Shown: in pieces, positions 7,624-13,398 of the stretch
How the letters are laid out: each line of letters opens with the position of its first letter
Position numbering within the stretch: position 1 is the stretch's first letter
Origin: Palsa-883 sp035696165
GTDB taxonomy: Bacteria > Pseudomonadota > Alphaproteobacteria > Acetobacterales > Acetobacteraceae
Assembly: GCA_035696165.1 (NCBI GenBank)
Contig: DASRQX010000371.1
Coordinates: 1 to 20,997, forward strand
Direction: 5' to 3'
DNA: 20,997 bases
Position numbers and translations under genes: made by a program
The notes under the pieces: generated by a model
What the model was told of the DNA's origin: nothing
What the model saw: the letters and a program-made list of their open reading frames with translations, nothing else
The model's database searches: none

Positions 7624-8289
7624 CTACGGCTCGATCGACATGTCTTGCGTGTCGCCGTTGGCCTGTACCACCAACACCTCCCGCATATCACTGCCGCTGC
7701 CGGTAATGTGGACGGCCGTCACCAGGCGAGCCGCCCGCGGATCACTCGGCGTAAGGTCAAGCCGCCAAGCCGCCCGCGTGCCGGTGAGCGAGATTTTGAA
7801 CCCGCGCTCCAGCGCCGCGCCGTCGCCGGCCAGCGGGCCGCGCATCGCGTCCACCAGGCTGCGCAACTCGGGCTGAGTGCCAAGATCGATCACGTGCGTC
7901 CGCCCATCCGCTTCCGTCAGCGACACCTGCCTACCATCCACCACCAGGCTTTCGGCCTGCGGGGCATCGGTGATCTTCTCCAAATGCCCAGGTCGGCGAA
8001 ACAGCAGATGCCCGGAGCTTTCGAGCGGCACGGCAAGCGCGGCGAAGCGCTTCTCCTCATGGAACACCGCCCGGCGTTCCGGTACAGCCGCCATCATCGC
8101 CATCAGGTCGGCGAGCCGGATCGGGCTGTCGTCGGCCGCACGGTCAGGCGCGACCATGCGGGGCTGCGCCGTCGCCGGGCCGGCCGACCCCAGCAGCAAT
8201 GCCAAGATCCAGGCCAACACCGCCAGCAGCGCCAGCAGGGACGCCAGTGTCGACACCGGCATCGGCTCCAACAGCGGCCTCGCCCGCAT
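7624..8289 (-). CDS. LolA-like periplasmic lipoprotein/lipid carrier
   Basis: This 221-aa protein has a long hydrophobic N-terminal segment (STLASLLALLAVLAWILALL) followed by a signal-peptidase-like site near ATAQP, and is therefore periplasmic. The mature part has the LolA-like pattern: an early F-x-E-x-K-R-F strand (VFHEEKRF), then GHLLFRRPGHLEKIT, LVVDGRQV, and repeated beta segments. In aryl-polyene clusters a LolA-like protein encoded next to an MMPL exporter is thought to carry the lipid across the periplasm. The ATG at 8289 is chosen for its MRARPLL n-region; ATGs at 8319, 8310 and 8262 are alternatives. The frame stays open to 8628, but that part lies inside the acyltransferase. Even from 8289 the two genes overlap by 146 nt, which is unusual in this otherwise tightly spliced operon. 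Confidence 0.82.
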   Translation of the reverse strand: MRARPLLEPMPVSTLASLLALLAVLAWILALLLGSAGPATAQPRMVAPDRAADDSPIRLADLMAMMAAVPERRAVFHEEKRFAALAVPLESSGHLLFRRPGHLEKITDAPQAESLVVDGRQVSLTEADGRTHVIDLGTQPELRSLVDAMRGPLAGDGAALERGFKISLTGTRAAWRLDLTPSDPRAARLVTAVHITGSGSDMREVLVVQANGDTQDMSIEP

Positions 8290-9232
8290 GCTCCGGATCG
8301 CGCTCGGCATCGTCGCCATGCTCCCAGAACGCAAAGAAATTGAACCAGTTGAACGGATGGGCGCGGCAAGCGCACTCCAGTGCCGCGGCATATCGGCCAA
8401 CCACCACGCGTAGATCCTCGCCTCGGGCTGCGCGGCGCAGCACCACGCGGTCGGCGAACGGTTCGAAGCGGACGGCGTATTGCTGCGGGCCGGTTCGCAC
8501 GCCATGGAACAGCACGACAGGTGCGCCCAGCACCGCCGCCAGGACGAATGGCCCGGCGGGAAACAGCGCCTTGCCGCCCAGGAACGGCACCGCGATCTGG
8601 CGGTTGTCCACCCGGTGCCCGGGCTCACCTACCGACGGGATCCGGTCCGCCAGGATGCCGACGATCTCGCCGCGCGCAATGCATTCGCTCACCCGCAACA
8701 TGCCGGCAGCGTCGCCGATCTCGATGACGCTTTCACGCAGGCCGGGGTTGAGCCGTTCCAGCGCCTGCGTCAGCGCACCGGCGTTGCCGCGGAACATCAA
8801 CGCCCACACCCGTGCCGGTGCTTGCGCCGCGAGCGAGCGCAGCACCTCGAAGCTACCGAGATGCGCGCCCAGCAGGACACAGCCCTGGCGGCGCGCCACG
8901 ACGCTGGTCATCAACTCCAGGCCCTCGGTGGCGACGCTAAACCCAGCGGTGCGGCCTGCCAGCAGGAACACGCGATCCAGGATGGCGGAGCCAAAGCAGT
9001 GGAAATGCCGTGCCACCTCGCGCAGCCGAGCCGGCCGGCCGAGCACGCGCGTCAGATAGTCGCGCGAGGCGGCCCGCGCCGCGCCGGAGGTGGCGAGGAA
9101 CCACAGGCTGAGCGGCAGCACCACCCATCCGCTTGCACGTGCCCCAAGACCGAGCACGAGCCACAGCAGCGCGTTGACAACCACGCGGCCGCCACGCTCC
9201 GGCCGCTCCGCCCAGTCGGCTGGAGCCGTCAC
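8144..9232 (-). CDS. LpxL/HtrB-like lysophospholipid acyltransferase
   Basis: This 362-aa protein has one or two N-terminal hydrophobic segments (about residues 19-47) and an LpxL-type acyltransferase core. The HxxxxE catalytic motif is His124 to Glu129 in GAHLGSFEVLR. DRIPSVGEPGHRVDN and FLGGKALFPAGPFVLAAVLGAPVV follow in family order. The core ends near FNWFNFFAFWE; the last 55 or so residues are Gly/Ala/Asp-rich and overlap the LolA-like gene. It probably acylates the polyene or its lipid anchor at the inner membrane. The GTG at 9232 overlaps the dehydratase stop in GTGA, which fixes the start; a frame open to 9394 is rejected as it would run inside that gene. In several described clusters this domain is fused to a glycosyltransferase; here the GT2 is separate (12592-13398). 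Confidence 0.88.
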   Translation of the reverse strand: MTAPADWAERPERGGRVVVNALLWLVLGLGARASGWVVLPLSLWFLATSGAARAASRDYLTRVLGRPARLREVARHFHCFGSAILDRVFLLAGRTAGFSVATEGLELMTSVVARRQGCVLLGAHLGSFEVLRSLAAQAPARVWALMFRGNAGALTQALERLNPGLRESVIEIGDAAGMLRVSECIARGEIVGILADRIPSVGEPGHRVDNRQIAVPFLGGKALFPAGPFVLAAVLGAPVVLFHGVRTGPQQYAVRFEPFADRVVLRRAARGEDLRVVVGRYAAALECACRAHPFNWFNFFAFWEHGDDAERDPEHAGEAAVGADAGVDTGVPAGAAGGVGLDLGIAAGVGRPGDGAAPHGRA

Positions 9233-9630
9233 CCAGCCGGGCCGGACGGAACGGGGCCAACCGATAATGGATCCGCCGCGTGAGAGCCGGCACCTACGCC
9301 AAACGGCGGCCCCAGCAGAACGCTGCCATGCAGCACCGTCTGCGCGGCGACGGCGCAGGCGAAGGCAATGCGCCGCTCGGCCGCCTCGTGCCACGACACC
9401 GTGACGAGTTGCGCCGGCAGCACTGGCCGCACGAACTTGACGCTCGGCAGTCCGACAACGATCCAGCCGGGATTGGCCGCCAGGATCAGCGCGAATGCTT
9501 CATCCAGCAGGACGACGCCGGGCACGATCGAGCCGCCCAAGAAATGACCCGGCAGGCACGGGTGATCCGCCGAGACACAAAACGATCCAGCGGCCGGCGT
9601 CCCGGCTGCTTGCATCTCGCTCGCCCGCAT
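9229..9630 (-). CDS. Small FabZ-like dehydratase, ApeI-like
   Basis: This is a compact 133-aa hot-dog protein. The signature DHPCLPGHFLGGSIVPGVVL (residues 22-41) contains His29 in the PGHF motif typical of FabZ/ApeI dehydratases, followed by LLDEAFAL on the central helix and KFVRPVLPAQLVTVSW. It should work with the second dehydratase (2373-2915) to remove water from the 3-hydroxyacyl-ACP in each cycle. The ATG at 9630 shares one base with the ligase stop (TGATG), so the start is secure; the longer frame reaching 10659 is a shadow of the ligase. The C-terminal tail (about 110-133, Gly/Pro/Ser-rich, PLSVG then PVPSG) is low in complexity and may be another worn 15-nt repeat tract. Confidence 0.88.
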   Translation of the reverse strand: MRASEMQAAGTPAAGSFCVSADHPCLPGHFLGGSIVPGVVLLDEAFALILAANPGWIVVGLPSVKFVRPVLPAQLVTVSWHEAAERRIAFACAVAAQTVLHGSVLLGPPFGVGAGSHAADPLSVGPVPSGPAG

Positions 9631-11171
9631 CAATTCCGGACCGTCGGCCGGCCCGTGGAAAGCCAGCCCGGGGGAAAATCGTCCTGTGAGACCATTCGCA
9701 GCAGCGCCTCGCGCGGCAACTTGCCCAGCGCGTTGCGTGGCAGCGACGGCACAAGGACAACGCGCCGCGGCAGGAACAGCGGATCCAGACGCTCCCGCAG
9801 TTCCCGAAGGATGCTGTCCGCGCTGCGGTCGGGGGCGACCACCACCGCCAGCAGGCGCGCGGTCGGCTGCTGGTTCAAGTCGTCGGGCACCACGAAGGTG
9901 CCGTCTGTCACGCCGTCCAGCCCGGTTAGCACGCGGTTGAGGCCGGACAGCGACGCCCGGTGGCCGCCGAGCTTCACGATATCGGTGCGCCGGCCGAGCA
10001 GGCGAAACTGGTCCTGCTCCAGAAGCTCGACCTCGTCGGCGAGCGGCACCGGCGGTGCGAAGGGCGCGGTTACCACAACCAGGTCGTCCTGCGGGGTCAG
10101 CCGGACCTCCGGATACAGCGCCCATCGATCCCCGTCGATGGTACGTCGGCTGGCAATCGACCCCACCTCGGTGGCGCCAAAGATTTCCAGCACCTGGGTC
10201 TGCCATTGCGCCTCGACCGCGGCAGCCAGGTCGGCGTCCAGTGGCGCGGTTGCTGAGATCACCGCGCGCAGGGCCGGCAGAGGCGTTGCCGCACGCAGCA
10301 GCCCGCCCATCTGCAGCGGGGTGGTGACCAGAATCCGTGGTTCGGGAACCGCCGCCAATGCTGCCTGCACGTCGGTAGGGTAGAAGGTCGGCCCGCACCA
10401 GCTTGAGGTCGGTGCATGCAACGGCAGCAGCACGGTCGTCTCGAATCCATACATGTGCTGCGGCGGCACGGTGCCTACCACGCCGCAAGGCTCCGCCTCG
10501 TGCAGTTCGAACTGTGCGGCAGCCGCCTGGCTGCGCTCGGCCAGGGCACCCCACAATTTGCGGTGTGGCGTCGGCATGCCGGTGCTGCCCGAGGTGAACA
10601 CGATCGCCGCCAACTGCTCTGCCGGGATGGCCGGGTTCGCGGGCGCGTCGCCATCCCAAGAGTCGCCATCGGCTCTGCTGCCATGGTCCACGTCTGGATC
10701 GTCCGCGGCGCCATGGTCTGTCTCACCATCGTCCGGGTGGCCATCGTCCACGCGGATTGCGCCGGGCACGACGACGCAGATCGGCACCGCCGTGCCCGCG
10801 CCGCTGTGCTGGGCCGGCTCGTCGGTCGCGATGTAGCTGCCCGGATATGCCTGGGCCAGCGCCGCCAGCGCCGCCGCGGACCGCTCGCCGGTCAATAGGC
10901 AGACGTGACGCCGCAAAACCGATGCCGCGAAGGCCACGGTGAAGGCGTAGCGGTCCCGGCAAAGGTTGATCATGTGCGCGCCGCCAACCTGTACTCCCTC
11001 CGGACTTGTCCCCTCTGGCTGTGCACTCGCTGGCTGTATCCCTGCTGGCAGCATCGCCGCCAGGGCGTGGCAATGCCGCAGGAACGTCGCCGCGCTAACA
11101 GCCGTTTCACCGTTGTGGAACAGCACCGCGTTGCCCGGCCGGCCGACCAGGCGATAGGCCGGCTCGGCCAT
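9630..11171 (-). CDS. AMP-dependent acyl/aryl-acid ligase, ApeH-like
   Basis: This is an ANL-superfamily adenylating enzyme of 513 aa, expected to activate an aromatic starter acid as acyl-AMP and load it on ACP. Motif A3 is at 192-200 (FTSGSTGMP), the A5-type FGATE at 331-335, the A8 region GRRTDIVKLGG at 393-403, and the A10 lysine Lys484 in PRNALGKLPREAL. The start ATG at 11171 overlaps the ACP stop (TAATG). Two linkers are tandem pentapeptide runs: PAGIQ, PASAQ, PEGTS, PEGVQ at 42-61, and an Asp-rich run at about 141-175 (VDDGH, PDDGE, TDHGA, VDHGS) just before A3. Both are encoded by 15-nt arrays. No starter-producing enzyme (chorismate lyase or ammonia lyase) is visible in the window. 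The exact substrate cannot be read from the sequence. Confidence 0.9.
   Translation of the reverse strand: MAEPAYRLVGRPGNAVLFHNGETAVSAATFLRHCHALAAMLPAGIQPASAQPEGTSPEGVQVGGAHMINLCRDRYAFTVAFAASVLRRHVCLLTGERSAAALAALAQAYPGSYIATDEPAQHSGAGTAVPICVVVPGAIRVDDGHPDDGETDHGAADDPDVDHGSRADGDSWDGDAPANPAIPAEQLAAIVFTSGSTGMPTPHRKLWGALAERSQAAAAQFELHEAEPCGVVGTVPPQHMYGFETTVLLPLHAPTSSWCGPTFYPTDVQAALAAVPEPRILVTTPLQMGGLLRAATPLPALRAVISATAPLDADLAAAVEAQWQTQVLEIFGATEVGSIASRRTIDGDRWALYPEVRLTPQDDLVVVTAPFAPPVPLADEVELLEQDQFRLLGRRTDIVKLGGHRASLSGLNRVLTGLDGVTDGTFVVPDDLNQQPTARLLAVVVAPDRSADSILRELRERLDPLFLPRRVVLVPSLPRNALGKLPREALLRMVSQDDFPPGWLSTGRPTVRN
10645..10749. repeat. 15-nt tandem array B (7 units)
   Basis: Seven consecutive 15-mers on the plus strand from 10645: gcgtcgccatcccaa, gagtcgccatcggct, ctgctgccatggtcc, acgtctggatcgtcc, gcggcgccatggtct, gtctcaccatcgtcc, gggtggccatcgtcc. 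Consensus NNGNNGCCATCGTCC. A decayed eighth unit may follow at 10750. This is the clearest array in the window and encodes the Asp-rich linker of the ligase. Confidence 0.85.
10989..11063. repeat. 15-nt tandem array C (5 units)
   Basis: Five consecutive 15-mers on the plus strand from 10989: ctgtactccctccgg, acttgtcccctctgg, ctgtgcactcgctgg, ctgtatccctgctgg, and a degenerate cagcatcgccgccag. In the ligase frame they read as PEGVQ, PEGTS, PASAQ, PAGIQ (in reverse order along the plus strand). Confidence 0.8.
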
Positions 11172-11542
11172 TAGGCAGACGCAGGAGGCGGCGATTGCGG
11201 GGGATTCGTGCCGTGCGCCGCCCCAGGGGATGCGCCGTGGGGGGTCCCGTGGCTTGCAATGTGGCGCGACAGGCTGGCGAGCGAGGCGAATATCTGGAAA
11301 TTCTGCTCATCATCGGAGCGCAGCTCGATGCCGTGCGCGCGAGAGACCGCCAACGCCAGCTCCAGCGCGTCGATCGAATCGAGACCGAGCCCGCTGCCGA
11401 ACAGTGGTTCGTCCGGCGCAATCTCGTCCGGATTCATCTCCAGCCGCAGGGTTGCCACGATCAACGCGGCGAGCTGTTTTTCAGCTTCGGTCTGAGCGCG
11501 CGCGGCGGCGGAGGCAGGCGTAAGCGCAGTCATGTTGGTCAC
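11171..11542 (-). CDS. Acyl carrier protein of the polyene pathway
   Basis: This is a phosphopantetheine-binding ACP of about 123 aa. The carrier serine is in GLGLDSIDALEL (Ser53 from the internal Met, Ser56 from the preferred start), with the usual surrounding helix pattern (AALIVATLRLEMNPDEIAPDEPLF). The GTG at 11542 is preferred over the ATG at 11533 because AGGGGAG (forward 11549-11555) lies six bases before it. The C-terminal 30 residues (HGTPHGASPGAAHGTNPP) form a His/Gly/Pro tail not seen in normal ACPs. It is the first gene of the minus-strand operon and its TAA overlaps the ligase ATG. Characterised aryl-polyene clusters carry two ACPs; only one is seen here. Confidence 0.9.
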   Translation of the reverse strand: MTNMTALTPASAAARAQTEAEKQLAALIVATLRLEMNPDEIAPDEPLFGSGLGLDSIDALELALAVSRAHGIELRSDDEQNFQIFASLASLSRHIASHGTPHGASPGAAHGTNPPQSPPPASA

Positions 11543-11756
11543 CGGTGACTCCCCTAAGTCGAACCATAGTCGCATGCCACGGCTGATAATCAAGCAACGG
11601 CTACGGGATCGGAAAAGCTGCATCCCCAAATGCCGTCTGGCAGCAGGGGTGCTACCAGGAGCGTGCGGCACTGCTCGGCAAGGACCAGAATCAGCATCGG
11701 GCCGTATCTGGCGCCTGATTTGGCGCACTGACCGAGGCGGAACAAAGGGAAGCGGC
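11543..11756. promoter_or_regulatory. Divergent intergenic region between ACP and membrane protein
   Basis: This 214-nt gap separates the divergent starts at 11542 (minus) and 11757 (plus), so it must hold the promoter of the large minus-strand operon and probably that of the membrane gene. On the minus strand TTGATT and TATGGT stand 19 nt apart (in the region 11557-11588), a weak sigma-70-like pair. No convincing operator repeat was seen. Confidence 0.4.
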
Positions 11757-12545
11757 GTGCAGGCTATTGTTGGCTTGAAAGGGCGTCTGACGGCCGCCAT
11801 TCGGATCGCCCTGCTGGCAGCCGCGGTAGCCTCGCCGGTGGCGAGCCATTTTGCTCTGCTGACCGGGCGCGGAGTCGGCGTCGCCGTTGCATTTGGCGTA
11901 TTGCAGGCGCTCGCCGTCGGAGTCGTGATCGCTGGCATCGGCGGCCCAAGCACCAGCGGCCCAGGCACCAGCGAGCCGGGCACTGGCGTGGCGGGCATCG
12001 GCGCGGCGGGACGCCATCGCCGCGTGGCCTTGCTGACGTCGGCCGCGATGCTGGGCGTTCTGACATTGGGTCTGGCGCGCTCGCCCGCGTTTGGCTTGCG
12101 GCTCGCGGCTGGGACGTCGCACGCGCTGTTGTATGGCGCGCTGTTCGTCGTGTTCGCCGCCACGTTGCTGCCCGGGCGCACGGATGTCGTGACCCGTGTG
12201 GCACGGCGGCTCAACCCACGATTTCACGCCGGCATGCAGTCCTATACCAGGCGTGTGACCATGGCCTGGTGTGGCTTCTTCGCCGGGCAGATCATGGTCT
12301 CGGCGCTACTCCTGCGATTCGCGCCGGAGCAATGGTGGTTGCTGTTCATCAATGGCCTGAATGTGCCGCTGCTGCTGCTGATGTTCGTGGCGGAATATGC
12401 CATTCGCCGGCGCCGTTTTCCCGGCAGCCAGAGTGCCGACATCGCCACGATGGTCCGCGGCTTCCGGCAACAACGCGCCGAGCTGGATCGGTGCGATGCC
12501 GGACCGCCGGATCGGGCCGCCGCACCACCCACCCAGGGGCGATAA
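11757..12545 (+). CDS. COG4648-type inner membrane protein, ApeG-like
   Basis: This 262-aa multi-spanning membrane protein has hydrophobic segments near the N-terminus (IRIALLAAAVAS, VAVAFGVLQALAVGVVIAG), in the middle (ALLTSAAMLGVLTLGLA, LLYGALFVVFAATLLPG) and near the C-terminus (FFAGQIMVSALLLRFAP, LLFINGLNVPLLLLMFVAEY). LLPGRTDVVTRVARRL, YTRRVTMAWCGFFAGQ and the final FVAEYAIRRRR are the pattern of the COG4648 proteins common in aryl-polyene clusters. Their biochemical function is unknown. The GTG at 11757 has AAAGGGA with about six bases of spacing, so the frame open to 11532 is not used. The loop after the second segment (GPSTS, GPGTS, EPGTG, VAGIG) is a pentad repeat. It is transcribed away from the ACP operon and converges on the GT2. 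Confidence 0.82.
   Translation: MQAIVGLKGRLTAAIRIALLAAAVASPVASHFALLTGRGVGVAVAFGVLQALAVGVVIAGIGGPSTSGPGTSEPGTGVAGIGAAGRHRRVALLTSAAMLGVLTLGLARSPAFGLRLAAGTSHALLYGALFVVFAATLLPGRTDVVTRVARRLNPRFHAGMQSYTRRVTMAWCGFFAGQIMVSALLLRFAPEQWWLLFINGLNVPLLLLMFVAEYAIRRRRFPGSQSADIATMVRGFRQQRAELDRCDAGPPDRAAAPPTQGR
11925..11999. repeat. 15-nt tandem array D (5 units)
   Basis: Consecutive 15-mers on the plus strand from 11925: gtgatcgctggcatc, ggcggcccaagcacc, agcggcccaggcacc, agcgagccgggcact, ggcgtggcgggcatc. The two central units differ at only two positions. The array lies in an exposed loop of the COG4648-like membrane protein and stays in frame. Confidence 0.8.
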
Positions 12546-12564
12546 GCCCAGGAGCGCCGATAAG
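12532..12564. repeat. Short tandem duplication across a stop codon
   Basis: cccaggggcgataag (12532-12546) is followed directly by cccaggagcgccgataag (12547-12564), the same unit with three extra bases. The first copy contains the TAA of the membrane gene. Confidence 0.5.
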
Positions 12565-12566
12565 CA

Positions 12567-12587
12567 CCCGCGCGGCGCATTCGCGGG
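12567..12587. terminator. Possible bidirectional stem-loop between convergent genes
   Basis: cccgcg (12567-12572) pairs with cgcggg (12582-12587) around a 9-nt loop in the 46-nt space between the convergent stops at 12545 and 12592. There is no T-run, and short GC stems are frequent in this GC-rich DNA, so this is only a position-based guess. Confidence 0.25.
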
Positions 12588-12591
12588 CGAG

Positions 12592-13398
12592 CTAGTCCAG
12601 CGGCGGCCTCAGGACGACTCCAGTCGATGGCCCGGTTGTCGCCAAGCTTGGCAAGCGGGCCCTCAACTGGGCTGGCAGCCGGCGTAGCAAGCCGCATACC
12701 AGCCGCAAATGCATCCAGGTCAGCAGCAGGTTGTCACGGCCATAGCGAAAATGTGATATTCCGCCCTGATCAGCCGGTGGATAGCGCACCGGCACGTCGA
12801 CATTCACCGGGCGAACCCCGGCCCAGCACAACCGGACCGCCGCCTCCGGATCGAAATCGAACCGGCGCATCCATCTAGTGCCGGTCATCACGCTCAGCAG
12901 TGGCCGCACCGGATAGACCCGAAAACCAAACAGCGAGTCGCCGACGCCGGACCACAGCGTTTCCACGTTGACCCAGAAATTCGACAAACGCCTGAAGTAG
13001 ATGCGCGCAGTTGGCGCGTCGGCACCGAACACCGGACGCCCCAGCACCATGCTGTGGGACCCCGCCGATGCCAGCGCCATCAGTGATGCGATGCAGGCCG
13101 GCGGATGCTGGCCGTCGGAATCCATCACCAGTACATGCGTGAACCCCATGCTGTCGGCGCGGCGCAGCGCGTCCAGCACCGCCGCGCCTTTGCCGCCGTT
13201 ATGCCCGCGATCGATCACCATGAGCCGGCCGTCGCCGCATGGCAGTTGGCCGAGGGTGTCAGGCGACCCATCGGTGCTGCCATCCACCACCACCCAGACG
13301 GGTGCCCACGCGGCCAATGCCTGGCAAACCGTTTCGTACAGCAAACGGCCCGCGTTGTAGGTGGGAATCACAATCAGGTGGGTTCGCGACAAGGTCAC
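12592..13398 (-). CDS. GT2-family glycosyltransferase
   Basis: This is a GT-A fold glycosyltransferase of 268 aa using an activated sugar donor. Motifs are IPTYNAG at 11-17, DGSTDGS at 39-45, HNGGKGAAVLDALR at 66-79, and the metal-binding DSDGQHPP at 93-100, followed by FDFDPEAAVRLCWAG as in dolichyl-phosphate-mannose-synthase-like enzymes. A hydrophobic or amphipathic tail is seen at about 225-245 but no clear multi-span region, so it is probably membrane-associated. The GTG at 13398 overlaps the lipoprotein stop in GTGA, so the two are coupled. In described aryl-polyene clusters a GT2 domain is often fused to the LpxL-like acyltransferase; here the two activities are separate genes. Acceptor and donor are not readable. 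Confidence 0.88.
   Translation of the reverse strand: MTLSRTHLIVIPTYNAGRLLYETVCQALAAWAPVWVVVDGSTDGSPDTLGQLPCGDGRLMVIDRGHNGGKGAAVLDALRRADSMGFTHVLVMDSDGQHPPACIASLMALASAGSHSMVLGRPVFGADAPTARIYFRRLSNFWVNVETLWSGVGDSLFGFRVYPVRPLLSVMTGTRWMRRFDFDPEAAVRLCWAGVRPVNVDVPVRYPPADQGGISHFRYGRDNLLLTWMHLRLVCGLLRRLPAQLRARLPSLATTGPSTGVVLRPPLD

Noticed and set aside
9631..10659. Upstream extension of the small dehydratase
   Set aside because: It lies inside the ligase gene in another frame; the ATG at 9630 coupled to the ligase stop is the natural start.
10645..11063. CRISPR-like array
   Set aside because: The repeats are adjacent 15-mers without spacers, degenerate and in frame within a gene; this is a minisatellite, not CRISPR.
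11532..11756. Upstream extension of the COG4648-like protein to an ATG at 11532
   Set aside because: It would overlap the ACP start region, and its residues are not hydrophobic or conserved-looking; the GTG at 11757 has a good ribosome binding site.
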